DNA of 64,000 bases from Hafnia alvei (GTDB taxonomy: Bacteria; Pseudomonadota; Gammaproteobacteria; Enterobacterales; Enterobacteriaceae), in the NCBI RefSeq assembly GCF_034424155.1, contig NZ_CP139992.1:4604012-4668011 (forward strand). Direction: 5' to 3'. Of this stretch, positions 23,877 through 33,642 are shown in pieces; positions within the stretch are counted from its first letter, which is position 1; every line of letters begins with the position of its first letter. A model generated the notes under the pieces. It had not been told where the DNA came from. It ran no database searches and saw nothing but the letters and a program-made list of their open reading frames with translations. Made by a program: the position numbers and the translations under genes.

Positions 23877-25012
23877 TGTCTGCCAGTTCAGGTGAAAAGA
23901 GCGAAAAACCCACCTCGGGCAAACTGAGAAAAGCCCGCGGCAAAGGGGATATTCCACGCTCCAAAGATATGACGATGGCGACCGGTTTACTGGCCTCGTT
24001 TATCACCATGACGGTTTTTTTCCCTTTTTATAAACACCTAATCAGCGAGTCCTTTATGTCGGTGAGCATCATGGGAAACAAGCTGGATGATGATGGCGTG
24101 ATTGAGCAGTTTTTACTGCGTAACGTTTTTATCTTATTGAAGTTTATCGCCACGCTGATCCCAATTCCGATCGCCTGCATTGTGGCCAGCTTGGTGCCGG
24201 GTGGCTGGATTTTTACGCCAAATAAATTAATCCCTGATTTTAAAAAAATTAATCCGATCAGCGGCGTAAAACGCATGTTCTCCGCCAGCCACTACGTAGA
24301 CGTGGGCAAGATGCTGGCGAAGTGTGGGGTATTGCTCGTCACGCTCTACATGATGGTGCATGACTCTCTGACACCGCTGTTACAGCTGCAAACCATGTAT
24401 CTGCGTCAGGCCATTATGGCTGGCTTCGACATTTTGCATCACGTTCTCAGCTATTTCGTGGCCATTATCGTCCTATTTGCCTTTATTGACGTGCCGCTGA
24501 GCAAATTCATGTTCACCAAAAAGATGCGCATGACCAAGCAGGAAGTGAAAGAAGAGTACAAAAATAACGACGGTAATCCGCAAATTAAAGGCCGTATTCG
24601 CCAGCTACAACGTCAGATGGCCATGGGGCAGATTAACCAAACCGTGCCCACCGCCGACGTGATCCTGACTAACCCAACGCACTATGCGGTGGCGTTGAAA
24701 TATGACCCCGATAAAGCCCAAGCGCCCTTTATTGTCGCTAAAGGCGTGGATGATATTGCGCTTTATATCCGTGAAGTGGCGATGACCAATAACATTGAAG
24801 TGGTGGAGTTCCCGCCGCTAGCGCGTGCGGTTTATCACACCACTCGCGTAAATCAACAGATCCCGGCGCAGCTGTTCCGCGCTATCGCACACGTATTGAC
24901 CTATGTGATGCAGATTAAATCTTGGCGTTCAGGCCAAACCGAATTTAAACCCCGTTTGAATACGCAAATCGAGATCCCGAAAGAGGTGCTAAAGACGCAT
25001 GGCAAACAGTAA
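23876..25012 (+). CDS. flhB: Flagellar export switch protein FlhB (LfhB)
   Basis: FlhB controls the change of export from rod and hook parts to filament parts. The 378-residue protein has a basic N-terminus (SGKLRKARGKGDIPRSKD), four membrane helices, and a cytoplasmic domain with the self-cleavage motif NPTH at residues 266-269 inside DVILTNPTHYAVALKYDP. The downstream KGVDDIALYIREVAMTNNIE region is conserved. Length matches E. coli FlhB (382). It overlaps flhA by 14 bases. The specificity switch would need a FliK-type ruler (LafE), which is not in this window. Confidence 0.96.
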   Translation: MSASSGEKSEKPTSGKLRKARGKGDIPRSKDMTMATGLLASFITMTVFFPFYKHLISESFMSVSIMGNKLDDDGVIEQFLLRNVFILLKFIATLIPIPIACIVASLVPGGWIFTPNKLIPDFKKINPISGVKRMFSASHYVDVGKMLAKCGVLLVTLYMMVHDSLTPLLQLQTMYLRQAIMAGFDILHHVLSYFVAIIVLFAFIDVPLSKFMFTKKMRMTKQEVKEEYKNNDGNPQIKGRIRQLQRQMAMGQINQTVPTADVILTNPTHYAVALKYDPDKAQAPFIVAKGVDDIALYIREVAMTNNIEVVEFPPLARAVYHTTRVNQQIPAQLFRAIAHVLTYVMQIKSWRSGQTEFKPRLNTQIEIPKEVLKTHGKQ

Positions 25013-27095
25013 GTTAAAGCTGGCTTTTACAACATTAAGGCAGGGAAAAGTCGGCGTTCCGATCCTGTTGCTGTGCGTGCTGGCAATGGTTATTTTGCCG
25101 TTGTCACCGCTGGTGCTGGATATCCTATTCACCTTCAACATCGTGCTGGCGGTGTTGGTGCTATTGGTTGCGGTCAACAGTAAGCGTCCACTCGACTTCG
25201 CCGTTTTCCCAACGATTTTGCTGATAACCACGCTGATGCGACTGACGCTAAACGTGGCATCCACCCGCGTGGTGTTACTTCACGGTCACGAAGGCGTAGG
25301 CGCTGCCGGTAAGGTTATCGAGGCCTTTGGTCAGGTGGTCATTGGCGGTAACTTCGTCGTGGGTTTTGTGGTCTTCGTGATTTTGATGATCATCAACTTC
25401 GTGGTTGTTACCAAGGGTGCTGAACGTATTTCCGAGGTTTCTGCTCGCTTTACGCTAGACGCTCTGCCGGGTAAACAGATGGCTATCGACGCCGATCTGA
25501 ACGCCGGTTTGATCAATCAGGAACAGGCCAGAGCACGCCGTAAAGACGTGGCCAACGAGGCCGATTTCTACGGTGCGATGGACGGTGCGTCGAAGTTTGT
25601 GCGTGGTGACGCCGTTGCCGGGATCATGATCCTGATTATCAACGTAATCGGCGGTATCTGTATTGGTATCTTTAAATACGATTTGGATGCCAGCCATGCG
25701 TTCCAGCAATATGTTCTGCTGACGATTGGTGATGGTCTGGTAGGTCAGATCCCATCCCTGCTGTTGGCGACCGCCGCTGCAATTATCGTGACCCGCGTGA
25801 GCGATGGTGAAGACGTTAGCGATGAGATCAAAACTCAGCTGCTAGCAAAACCGACCGTTCTCTATACCGCTGCGTTTGTGATGTTCATTCTGGCCGTGGT
25901 GCCAGGCATGCCGCATATTGCCTTCCTTAGCTTCACTGGTTTGCTCTTGTTCGCCGGATGGAAGCAGAGCAAGAAGGTGCAAAAAGCCGAGCCGATCACC
26001 GATATGGAGGCTATCAGCGAAGCCATTTCCAAAGACAATACGCCGGTTGTGAGCTGGGATAGCATCCCGCTTATCGAGCCTATCGGTTTGAACTTGGGGT
26101 ATAAGCTGGTCACGCTGGTTGATTCAGCCAAAGGCAGCCCGCTTTCTCAGCGTATTCGCGGTGTTCGACAAGTGATATCTGAAACCTGTGGCGTATTGCT
26201 ACCCGAAATTCGGATTCGTGAAAACTTCCGCCTGAAGCCAGCCCAGTACGCCATTCATATCAACGGGATAAAGGTGGCAACCGGCGAAGTTCACTCCGAC
26301 AAATTAATGGCTATTCCGGGCGCTGAACTGTATGGCGAAATTGACGGCGTATTAGATACCGATCCGGCCTATGGCATGGCGATCATCTGGATCGTGCCAG
26401 AACAAAAAGCCAAGGCGTTAAACCTAGGCTATCAGGTTGTGGATTGCGCCAGCGTGGTCGCGACGCACGTGAATAAAGTGGCGCGTCACTATTTGCCAGA
26501 TTTGTTCAACTATGACGATATCACCCATCTTCATGCGCGTTTGGGCTTACAGGCCCCCAAACTGGCGGAAGATCTGGCTGGCGCGCTTAACTTCAGCCAA
26601 CTGCTACGCATTTATCGTCAGCTACTGACCGAACACGTTTCGTTAAAAGATATTGTGACCATCGCCTCTACGCTGTTAGAAAGCGCCGCAGTAACCAAAG
26701 ACCCTATCTTGCTAACCGCCGACGTGCGCTACGCGCTACGCCGCGCCATTATTAATAGCGTCAATGGCGATAAAGGTTCTCTGGCGGTATATACCATTGA
26801 TAATGAGTTGGAAAACTTGCTGCTGAGTGCCCTGAATCAGTCTCAGCAAGCAGGCAAAGTGGCGCTAGATAGCTTCCCAGTTGATCCAAATATTTTGTCG
26901 CAGTTACAAAATACCATGCCGATGATCCACGAGCAGATGAAGGCGCAAGGGCACGCCCCTATTTTGCTGGTTGCTCCGCAGCTTCGCCCTATCCTTTCAC
27001 GCTACGCACGCCTATTCGCCGCAGGGTTGCAGGTGCTTTCGTATAATGAAGTGCCGGATGACAGTGATTTGAGTATTGTGGGGACGTTGGCTTAG
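24999..27095 (+). CDS. flhA: Flagellar export gate protein FlhA (LfhA)
   Basis: FlhA is the large export gate that docks substrates and chaperones. The 698-residue protein has eight predicted membrane helices in residues 1-320, the signature RLTLNVASTRVVLLHGHEG near 82-100, the FHIPEP loop motif RFTLDALPGKQMAIDADLNA (about 150-169), and a large cytoplasmic domain ending in HAPILLVAPQLRPILSRYAR. It is the last gene of the fliMNPQR-flhBA operon and marks the right end of the lateral flagellar locus here. The repeat array at 27109-27459 follows its stop. Confidence 0.97.
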   Translation: MANSKLKLAFTTLRQGKVGVPILLLCVLAMVILPLSPLVLDILFTFNIVLAVLVLLVAVNSKRPLDFAVFPTILLITTLMRLTLNVASTRVVLLHGHEGVGAAGKVIEAFGQVVIGGNFVVGFVVFVILMIINFVVVTKGAERISEVSARFTLDALPGKQMAIDADLNAGLINQEQARARRKDVANEADFYGAMDGASKFVRGDAVAGIMILIINVIGGICIGIFKYDLDASHAFQQYVLLTIGDGLVGQIPSLLLATAAAIIVTRVSDGEDVSDEIKTQLLAKPTVLYTAAFVMFILAVVPGMPHIAFLSFTGLLLFAGWKQSKKVQKAEPITDMEAISEAISKDNTPVVSWDSIPLIEPIGLNLGYKLVTLVDSAKGSPLSQRIRGVRQVISETCGVLLPEIRIRENFRLKPAQYAIHINGIKVATGEVHSDKLMAIPGAELYGEIDGVLDTDPAYGMAIIWIVPEQKAKALNLGYQVVDCASVVATHVNKVARHYLPDLFNYDDITHLHARLGLQAPKLAEDLAGALNFSQLLRIYRQLLTEHVSLKDIVTIASTLLESAAVTKDPILLTADVRYALRRAIINSVNGDKGSLAVYTIDNELENLLLSALNQSQQAGKVALDSFPVDPNILSQLQNTMPMIHEQMKAQGHAPILLVAPQLRPILSRYARLFAAGLQVLSYNEVPDDSDLSIVGTLA

Positions 27096-27108
27096 GTGGA
27101 TTAAAGAC

Positions 27109-27459
27109 CCCCTCCCAACCTCCCCCTTCGCAGGGGGAGGAGCCGATCGAGATTCTTATAAACATCGCTGAACGGTTCCCTCCCCTGATAAGGGGAGGGT
27201 TAGGTGGGGTCGCTACCCAGTATTGCGACAAGCCCCTCCCAACCTCCACCTTCGCAGCGGAAGGAGCCGATCTAGATTCTTACAAACATCGCTGAACGGT
27301 TCCCTCCCCTGATAAGGGGAGGGTTAGGTGGGGTCGCTACCCAGTATTGCGACAAGCCCCTCCCAACCTCCACCTTCGCAGGGGGAGGAGCCGATCTAGA
27401 TTCTTACAAACATCGCTGAACGGTTCCCTCCCCTGACAAGGGGAGGGTTAGGGTGGGGT
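27109..27459 (+). repeat. Three tandem copies of the paired-hairpin repeat, 124-bp period
   Basis: Three full units of the GC-rich paired-hairpin repeat begin with CCTCCC at 27111, 27235 and 27359, exactly 124 bases apart. Each has a left-arm hairpin, a GATTCTTA-AACATCGCTGAACGG-type spacer and the right-arm hairpin CCCTCCCCTGATAAGGGGAGGG (GACAAG in copy three). The linker CGCTACCCAGTATTGCGACAAG is the same between copies. Copies two and three are most alike, pointing to recent tandem duplication. The array lies between flhA and xylB, which converge. Confidence 0.93.
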
Positions 27460-27498
27460 CGTTAGCCAAACATCACCGGCTAACGTGAGATCGCTTTA

Positions 27499-28971
27499 TC
27501 ATTGCCTATTCGGTGGCGGCAATGTAAACACCTCCAACGCCCGATATAACTCTCTGAAAATACGTCTTCTTTCTTGATAACTCTCATATCGTGCCGCATC
27601 AGGTTTATGCACCTGTTCCAGCGGAAGTTCGGGGAGCAGTTCGGCGAGCGGCGTACTCGGATGCAGTGCGATTTGGGCGAGTCGTGCGGCACCTAACGCT
27701 GGGCCAACGTCGCCACCGGTTCGGTACTCAAGCGTTTGACCACTGATATCAGCCAGCATCTGCCGCCAATATGCGCTACGTGCGCCGCCGCCGATCAGGG
27801 TAATGCGCTGCGGTTTTAGGCCCGTGGCGTGCAAAACATCCATCCCATCCGCCAGCGCAAAGCCCACGCCTTCTAATACGGCTCGGCATAAATCGGCGCG
27901 CTGGTGCTCATGAGTCAGCCCCCAAAATGCGCCCTTGGCTTCTGGATTATTATGCGGCGTGCGCTCGCCGGAGAGATAAGGTAAAAACCACAGCGGAGCC
28001 TCTGCCGGAGCGCTGCTTTCCACCTCTTTTAGCAGCTCAGCCACGCTGCTAAGCCCCGTGAGTTTCGCGACCCAATCCAAACACGATGCCGCGCTGAGCA
28101 TCACTGACATCAGGTGCCACGTATTCGGCAATGCGTGGCAGAAACTGTGTACCGCGCTTTCTGGATTACTTAAGAAACCATCACTGACGGCAAAATAGAC
28201 GCCGGATGTGCCAAGCGAAAGCATCGCCTGACCTGAACGATATAAACCCACACCCACAGCACCCGCTGCGTTATCGCCACCGCCCGCCACCACGGGCACA
28301 ACCGGCATATGCCAACGCTGCGCAATGGATGCCAGTAATTCGCCCGTAATCTGCGAGCCTTCAAACAACGTAGGCATATGGCTGCGATTAAGCCCCGTTG
28401 CTGCCAGAAGTTCATCACTCCAATCACGCAGGCCTACATCTAGCCACATCGTTCCTGCTGCATCGGACATATCACTGGCAAAAACACCGCTCATCTTCCA
28501 GCGGAGGTAGTCCTTGGGTAACAGCACCTTATCTATCTGAGCAAACACGCCGGGCTCATGCTTTGCCACCCATTTCAGCTTCGGCGCGGTAAACCCCGGC
28601 ATCATTAAATTACCGGTAATCTGGCGAGAGTTGGGCACGCTCGCCTCTAATTCTCGGCACTCCTGCGCGCTGCGCCCATCGTTCCAGAGAATTGCCGGTC
28701 GCAGAATATTTTGCTGTTTGTCGAGCAGCGTAGCCCCGTGCATCTGGCCTGTCAGCCCAACCGCTCGCACGTTGCTCAGTGAATGCTTTTGACCCAGCGC
28801 CAGCACCGCCGCGTCCGTGGCACGCCACCATGATGCGGGATCTTGCTCAGACCATAATGGATGTGGACGATTGACCTGTAACGGCTCGCCATGGCTGGCT
28901 ATCACCTTGCCCTCTTCGCTGAGCAAAATGGCTTTTACGCCGGAGGTCCCTAAATCAATACCCAGATACAT
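27499..28971 (-). CDS. xylB: Xylulose kinase XylB
   Basis: XylB phosphorylates D-xylulose to xylulose-5-phosphate, which enters the pentose phosphate pathway. The 490-residue FGGY-family kinase has the N-terminal phosphate loop YLGIDLGTSGVKAILLSEEG, the FGGY segment VRAVGLTGQMHGATLLD, VPVVAGGGDNAAGAVGVG and the C-terminal ITLIGGGARSAYWRQMLADI. Length matches E. coli XylB (484). It lies 64 bases downstream of xylA, with a hairpin repeat arm in the gap that may lower its expression relative to xylA. Expression should depend on XylR (32336-33517). Confidence 0.96.
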   Translation of the reverse strand: MYLGIDLGTSGVKAILLSEEGKVIASHGEPLQVNRPHPLWSEQDPASWWRATDAAVLALGQKHSLSNVRAVGLTGQMHGATLLDKQQNILRPAILWNDGRSAQECRELEASVPNSRQITGNLMMPGFTAPKLKWVAKHEPGVFAQIDKVLLPKDYLRWKMSGVFASDMSDAAGTMWLDVGLRDWSDELLAATGLNRSHMPTLFEGSQITGELLASIAQRWHMPVVPVVAGGGDNAAGAVGVGLYRSGQAMLSLGTSGVYFAVSDGFLSNPESAVHSFCHALPNTWHLMSVMLSAASCLDWVAKLTGLSSVAELLKEVESSAPAEAPLWFLPYLSGERTPHNNPEAKGAFWGLTHEHQRADLCRAVLEGVGFALADGMDVLHATGLKPQRITLIGGGARSAYWRQMLADISGQTLEYRTGGDVGPALGAARLAQIALHPSTPLAELLPELPLEQVHKPDAARYESYQERRRIFRELYRALEVFTLPPPNRQ

Positions 28972-28990
28972 GGCGCAACTCCTGTTCTCA

Positions 28991-29023
28991 AACGGTTCCT
29001 CCCCCTATTTAGGGGGAGGTTAG
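28991..29023 (+). repeat. Single hairpin arm of the GC-rich repeat between xylA and xylB, copy C
   Basis: AACGG-TTCCTCCCCC-TATTT-AGGGGGAGG-TTAG forms a strong hairpin with a stem of CCTCCCCCT-type pairing. It is one arm of the repeat seen at 18931 and 27109-27459. It sits inside the xylA-xylB message, where it could protect the upstream xylA part from decay. Confidence 0.8.
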
Positions 29024-29035
29024 CAAGGGAAAGTA

Positions 29036-30355
29036 TCAACCAAAAATATAACGATTAACCACGTTTTCCAGCAGCTCTTGATGTCCGCTCTGATGCTGCG
29101 GCGCGAGCTGGTTTTGCTGTGCATATTGCGCAATACCATCCAGAGAGAGTTTTCCCTGCAAGATTTGCTGACCAAATTCGCCGTTCCAGCCGGAATAACG
29201 TTTCGCAACGCGACGATCGAGTTCACCATCTTCAATCATTTTGGCCGCAATTTTCAGCGATAGCGCCATCGTATCCATGGCGCCAATATGACCGTAGAAC
29301 AAATCATATTTATCCGTGCTTTGGCGACGAACCTTGGCGTCGTAGTTCAGACCACCGGTGGTGAAACCGCCTGCTTTGAGGATTTCAAACATGATCAGCG
29401 CATTTTCTTCTACGCTGTTCGGGAACTGATCGGTGTCCCAGCCGAGCTGCGCATCGCCTCGGTTGGCATCTACCGATCCAAAAATACCCAGTGCAATCGC
29501 GCTGGCGATCTCGTGATGGAACGTATGACCCGCCAGCGTGGCGTGGTTGGCCTCGATATTTACCTTAATCTCTTTTTCTAAACCGAACTGTTTTAAGAAT
29601 CCATAAACCGTCGCAACATCATAGTCATATTGATGCTTGGTTGGCTCTTGTGGTTTTGGTTCGATCAGCAACGTGCCTTGGAAACCAATTTTGTGTTTGT
29701 GATCGACCACCATCTGCATGAAACGCCCTAACTGCTCGCGCTCTTGGCGTAAATCGGTGTTCAGCAGGGTTTCATAGCCTTCACGCCCGCCCCACAGCAC
29801 GTAGTTTTCGCCACCCAATTTTTTGGTCGCCTGCATCGCTTGGCAAACCTGAGTGGCAGCCCAAGCAAAAACGTCTGGATTTGGGTTAGTAGCCGCACCT
29901 GCGCCGTAGCGCGGATTCGTAAAGCAGTTCGCCGTGCCCCACAGCAGCTTCACACCGCTGCTTTCTTGCTTCTCAGCTAGCACGTCGGTCATCACGGCAA
30001 AGTTATTGACGTATTCTTTCAGCGAAGCGCCTTCGGGCGACACGTCGATATCATGGAAACAGTAATACGGCACATTCAGCTTGTGGAAGAATTCAAAGGC
30101 GACATCGGCTTTGCGCTTCGCCTGTTCCAGCGCTTCGCCCGGCTGCTGCCAAGGGCGGTCAAATGAGCCGATACCAAACATATCCGCACCATTCCAGCAG
30201 AAGGTATGCCAGTAGCACGCCGCAAAGCGCAGGTGCTCTTCCATGCGTTTACCAAGAACAATTTCGTCTGGATTGTAATGGCGGAAAGCTAAAGGATTAG
30301 TGCTATGAGTTCCTTCAAAACGAACACGTTCTAGTTGATCAAAATACGATTGCAT
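29036..30355 (-). CDS. xylA: Xylose isomerase XylA
   Basis: XylA converts D-xylose to D-xylulose in the cytoplasm using two divalent metals. The 439-residue protein matches class II xylose isomerases in length (E. coli 440). Active-site segments are visible: [20 protein letters not shown] (catalytic His near residue 101), [30 protein letters not shown] (metal-binding Glu), [20 protein letters not shown] and [20 protein letters not shown] (metal-binding Asp cluster). It is first in xylAB and divergent from xylE, with a shared 383-base control region. Confidence 0.98.
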   Translation of the reverse strand: MQSYFDQLERVRFEGTHSTNPLAFRHYNPDEIVLGKRMEEHLRFAACYWHTFCWNGADMFGIGSFDRPWQQPGEALEQAKRKADVAFEFFHKLNVPYYCFHDIDVSPEGASLKEYVNNFAVMTDVLAEKQESSGVKLLWGTANCFTNPRYGAGAATNPNPDVFAWAATQVCQAMQATKKLGGENYVLWGGREGYETLLNTDLRQEREQLGRFMQMVVDHKHKIGFQGTLLIEPKPQEPTKHQYDYDVATVYGFLKQFGLEKEIKVNIEANHATLAGHTFHHEIASAIALGIFGSVDANRGDAQLGWDTDQFPNSVEENALIMFEILKAGGFTTGGLNYDAKVRRQSTDKYDLFYGHIGAMDTMALSLKIAAKMIEDGELDRRVAKRYSGWNGEFGQQILQGKLSLDGIAQYAQQNQLAPQHQSGHQELLENVVNRYIFG

Positions 30356-30738
30356 GGCGATACCCTCTAAGTAGGTTCAGTGTGCGTTGACGTCACCATC
30401 TTGAAAGTCTCACTTCACCATATCAATTACGAAATCTCACACCGCCGTTAAGAGAATTATTAATTGTGCTCTATATCTCAAAGTCTCAAAAAATACCCCT
30501 CAAAGGGGTGAAGTATGATGTTTGTCATAAAAAACACAATTCATAACTCAGAAGCAAAATATGACAATTGTTTTAAAACGATTGCCACTAGAGGATTAAC
30601 TCCGTTTTATCTTAAGGCTAAACCTCTTATCTGATTTTTATTAGAAGTTCAGTATCACTCTACGGATAGAAATAAAAAAGAGCTTTTTTATTAGAAATCA
30701 GATGTTGCATGTCTAAAAAGTAAGGCAGGGCAATTACT
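30356..30738. promoter_or_regulatory. Divergent xylA / xylE control region
   Basis: No gene is seen in these 383 bases. The region is AT-rich. It contains a hairpin at 30495-30509 (ACCCCT-CAA-AGGGGT) and a CRP-like palindrome at 30514-30529. XylR boxes are expected here from what is known of E. coli xylA control, but I could not pick them out with confidence. Confidence 0.6.
30514..30529. promoter_or_regulatory. CRP-like site in the xylA / xylE region
   Basis: TATGA-TGTTTG-TCATA has the symmetric TGTGA-N6-TCACA layout of CRP sites, with one change per half site. Catabolite control of xylose genes by CRP is known in E. coli, so a site here is reasonable. Strength is likely moderate. Confidence 0.5.
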
Positions 30739-32214
30739 ATGAAACAGCACTATAACTCATCCTATATCTTTAGAATCACGCTGGTTGCCACACTGGGAGG
30801 TCTCCTTTTTGGCTATGATACGGCGGTCATATCAGGTACGGTTGATTCGATAAATCAAGTATTTGTACAACCACAAGGCCTCAGCGAAGCCGCTGCCAAC
30901 TCACTACTAGGCTTCTGCGTAGCCAGCGCGCTGATTGGATGCATCATCGGCGGTGCAATGGGTGGCTATCTCAGCAATCGCTTTGGTCGTCGAAATTCAT
31001 TAATGATCTCAGCACTGCTTTTCCTTATTTCTGCTATCGGTTCTGGGTGGCCAGAATTAGGGTTAAGCGCTATTAACCCAGATGGAGGCATACCCGTTTA
31101 CTTATCAGGGTATATTCCTGAGTTTGTTATTTATAGAATAATTGGTGGCGTCGGCGTAGGATTAGCGTCAATGCTATCCCCTATGTATATTGCAGAAATT
31201 GCACCGGCTGAAATAAGAGGTAAATTAGTTTCATTCAACCAGTTTGCTATTATTTTTGGCCAACTGATGGTTTATTGCGTTAACTATTTTATCGCGCGCT
31301 CTGGCGATGCGTTATGGCTAAATAGCATCGGTTGGCGCTATATGTTTGCGTCAGAGGCGATTCCGGCAATTTTATTCTTTGGTTTGCTATTTTCCGTGCC
31401 AGAAAGCCCTCGTTGGCTTATCGCTCGTGGTGAAACCAAACGGGCAAGCGATATTCTGACTCGCATCATGGGGAAATTACAGGCCGAACCTGCGCTGAAA
31501 GAAATTACTCGCTCGCTCAATAATCCAGAACATGCCAATGCACGATTGCTGATGTTTGGTGCGGGTGTCATCGTTATCGGCGTCATGCTTTCAGTATTCC
31601 AGCAGTTCGTTGGGATCAACGTGGTGCTGTATTACGCACCAGAAGTGTTTAAAACCTTGGGAGCCAGCACGGATATTGCCCTGCTACAAACCATCATTGT
31701 GGGGGTTATCAATTTAACCTTTACCGTAGTCGCCATTATGACGGTCGATAAATTTGGCCGTAAACCTTTACAGATCATCGGCGCATTGGGTATGTCGCTT
31801 GGGATGTTTGGCTTAGGCACCGCTTTCTATGCCCAGCTTTCTGGCGTGGTGGCGCTCGCGTCAATGCTGTTTTACGTGGCGGCTTTTGCTATGTCGTGGG
31901 GGCCGGTTTGTTGGGTACTACTGGCAGAAATATTCCCTAATGCAATCCGTAGCAAGGCCTTAGCGGTCGCCGTGGCAGCTCAATGGATAGCCAACTATTT
32001 TGTCTCTTGGACGTTCCCAATGATGGATAAAAACTCCTATCTGGTAGCGCATTTCCATAACGGATTTTCCTACTGGATTTATGGCGTCATGGGCATTCTC
32101 GCCGCATTGTTTATGTGGAAATATGTTCCAGAAACCAAAGGAAAATCACTCGAGGAACTCGAATCACTCTGGACTCATCATCCTCGCTCACAGGATCAAG
32201 ACATTAAAATCTAA
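30739..32214 (+). CDS. xylE: D-xylose/H+ symporter XylE
   Basis: XylE brings D-xylose into the cell with a proton. The 491-residue protein has exactly the length of E. coli XylE and keeps its landmarks: LVATLGGLLFGYDTAVISGT at the start, the sugar-porter motif NRFGRRNSL, VPESPRWLIARG, the sugar-binding QQFVGINVVLYYAPEVFK segment and VPETKGKSLEELESLW at the end. Twelve membrane helices are expected. It is divergent from xylA. In E. coli xylE lies elsewhere and the ABC system xylFGH is next to xylA; here no xylFGH is seen, so this symporter is probably the main local uptake route. Confidence 0.97.
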   Translation: MKQHYNSSYIFRITLVATLGGLLFGYDTAVISGTVDSINQVFVQPQGLSEAAANSLLGFCVASALIGCIIGGAMGGYLSNRFGRRNSLMISALLFLISAIGSGWPELGLSAINPDGGIPVYLSGYIPEFVIYRIIGGVGVGLASMLSPMYIAEIAPAEIRGKLVSFNQFAIIFGQLMVYCVNYFIARSGDALWLNSIGWRYMFASEAIPAILFFGLLFSVPESPRWLIARGETKRASDILTRIMGKLQAEPALKEITRSLNNPEHANARLLMFGAGVIVIGVMLSVFQQFVGINVVLYYAPEVFKTLGASTDIALLQTIIVGVINLTFTVVAIMTVDKFGRKPLQIIGALGMSLGMFGLGTAFYAQLSGVVALASMLFYVAAFAMSWGPVCWVLLAEIFPNAIRSKALAVAVAAQWIANYFVSWTFPMMDKNSYLVAHFHNGFSYWIYGVMGILAALFMWKYVPETKGKSLEELESLWTHHPRSQDQDIKI

Positions 32215-32224
32215 AATCCTTCAT

Positions 32225-32251
32225 ACTCATCCGGCGTAAAGTCGGATGAGT
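32225..32251 (+). terminator. Hairpin after xylE
   Basis: ACTCATCCG at 32225-32233 pairs perfectly with CGGATGAGT at 32243-32251. It lies 11 bases after the xylE stop. There is no T run, so it may act as a 3' stabiliser or weak terminator before xylR rather than a strong terminator. Confidence 0.5.
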
Positions 32252-32335
32252 GTTGTGAAATAATGCTTTATCCCCTTCACGCCCGATTTTGCTTCCCTGT
32301 TTGCGCCTTACTCATCATCGTTTAATGGAGTCAGC

Positions 32336-33517
32336 ATGTTCGCCAAACGCTATCGCATTACATTGTTATTCAATGCCAACAAGGCGTATGACCGTCAGGT
32401 GGTGGAAGGTGTGGGTGAGTATTTACAGGCTTCTCAGTGTGATTGGGATATTTTCATCGAAGAAGACTTTCGTTGCCGTATCGACAATATTAAAGATTGG
32501 CTGGGCGATGGCGTGATTGCCGATTTTGACGACCGTGAAATCGAAGCGTTGTTAAGCCATCTCGAAGTGCCGATTGTCGGCGTCGGCGGCTCTTATCATC
32601 GTGAAGAAGACTATCCACCGGTTTCTTACATCGCCACCGATAACCATGCTCTGGTCGAAAGCGCATTTTTGCATCTCAAAGAAAAAGGCATCAATCGCTT
32701 CGCTTTTTATGGCCTGCCAACCAACAGTGATAAACGATGGGCGCAAGAGCGAGAGTATTCTTTCCGCCAGTTGGTTGCTAAAGAGCAATACCAAGGCGTG
32801 GTGTATCAAGGAATGGAAACCACGCCAGATAACTGGCAATACGCACAGAACCGGCTAGCTGACTGGGTGCAAACGCTGCCGCCACAGACGGGGATTATTG
32901 CCGTTACCGATGCGCGTGCTCGCCATCTGTTACAGGTATGCGAGCATCTTGATATTGCCGTACCTGAAAAAATTAGCGTCATCGGTATCGATAACGAAGA
33001 GCTCACGCGATATCTGTCACGCGTGGCGCTTTCATCAGTCGCACAGGGCACGCGCCAGATGGGTTATCGCGCAGCTAAAATGCTGCACCAGCTGCTATCT
33101 AGCGGAAAGCCGTCAGTACCTCAACGTGTTTTAGTTCCGCCGATAAAAGTCGTTGAACGGAGATCGACCGATTTCCGCTCGCTAAGCGATCCGTCCGTCA
33201 TTCAAGCCATGCATTTTATTCGTCACCATGCCTGTGAAGGGATCAAGGTTGAGCAAGTTTTGGATGCCGTGGGCATGTCTCGTTCAAATCTAGAGAAGCG
33301 GTTTAAAGATGAAACAGGACAAACCATTCATGCCGTAATCCATGAAGAAAAGTTGGATCGCGCACGCAATCTCTTAATCGCCACCTCGCTATCGATCAAT
33401 GAAATTTCCCAGATGTGCGGGTATCCGTCGCTGCAATATTTCTATTCAGTATTTAAGAAGGGATACAGCATGACGCCGAAGGATTATCGCGATCGCTTTG
33501 GTGACAATATTGGATAA
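32336..33517 (+). CDS. xylR: Xylose-responsive transcription activator XylR
   Basis: XylR binds D-xylose and activates xylose genes. The 393-residue protein has a LacI/periplasmic-binding-like sensor domain (residues about 8-270, with RYRITLLFNANKAYDRQVVE at the start and KISVIGIDNEELTRYLSRVA near 215) and a C-terminal AraC-type double helix-turn-helix (about 285-385, with VGMSRSNLEKRFKDETGQTI and GYPSLQYFYSVFKKGYSMTP). Length matches E. coli XylR (392). It follows xylE by 121 bases, so the two may be partly co-transcribed. Expected targets are the xylA and xylE promoters. Confidence 0.96.
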   Translation: MFAKRYRITLLFNANKAYDRQVVEGVGEYLQASQCDWDIFIEEDFRCRIDNIKDWLGDGVIADFDDREIEALLSHLEVPIVGVGGSYHREEDYPPVSYIATDNHALVESAFLHLKEKGINRFAFYGLPTNSDKRWAQEREYSFRQLVAKEQYQGVVYQGMETTPDNWQYAQNRLADWVQTLPPQTGIIAVTDARARHLLQVCEHLDIAVPEKISVIGIDNEELTRYLSRVALSSVAQGTRQMGYRAAKMLHQLLSSGKPSVPQRVLVPPIKVVERRSTDFRSLSDPSVIQAMHFIRHHACEGIKVEQVLDAVGMSRSNLEKRFKDETGQTIHAVIHEEKLDRARNLLIATSLSINEISQMCGYPSLQYFYSVFKKGYSMTPKDYRDRFGDNIG

Positions 33518-33642
33518 CGAAACATTGGTGGATAAAACAGTAACTTGATAAGAAAAATCTCAGCCAACTCTAACTAAAACCGCCGCTTTAAAGTCAGCCC
33601 AAAATGAATTGGCGTTAAAATCAAAGCGGCGGGAACACGCTA

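Noticed and set aside
27109-27459. CRISPR array
   Set aside because: The repeats are too long, the linker between copies is the same rather than unique, and no cas genes are near.
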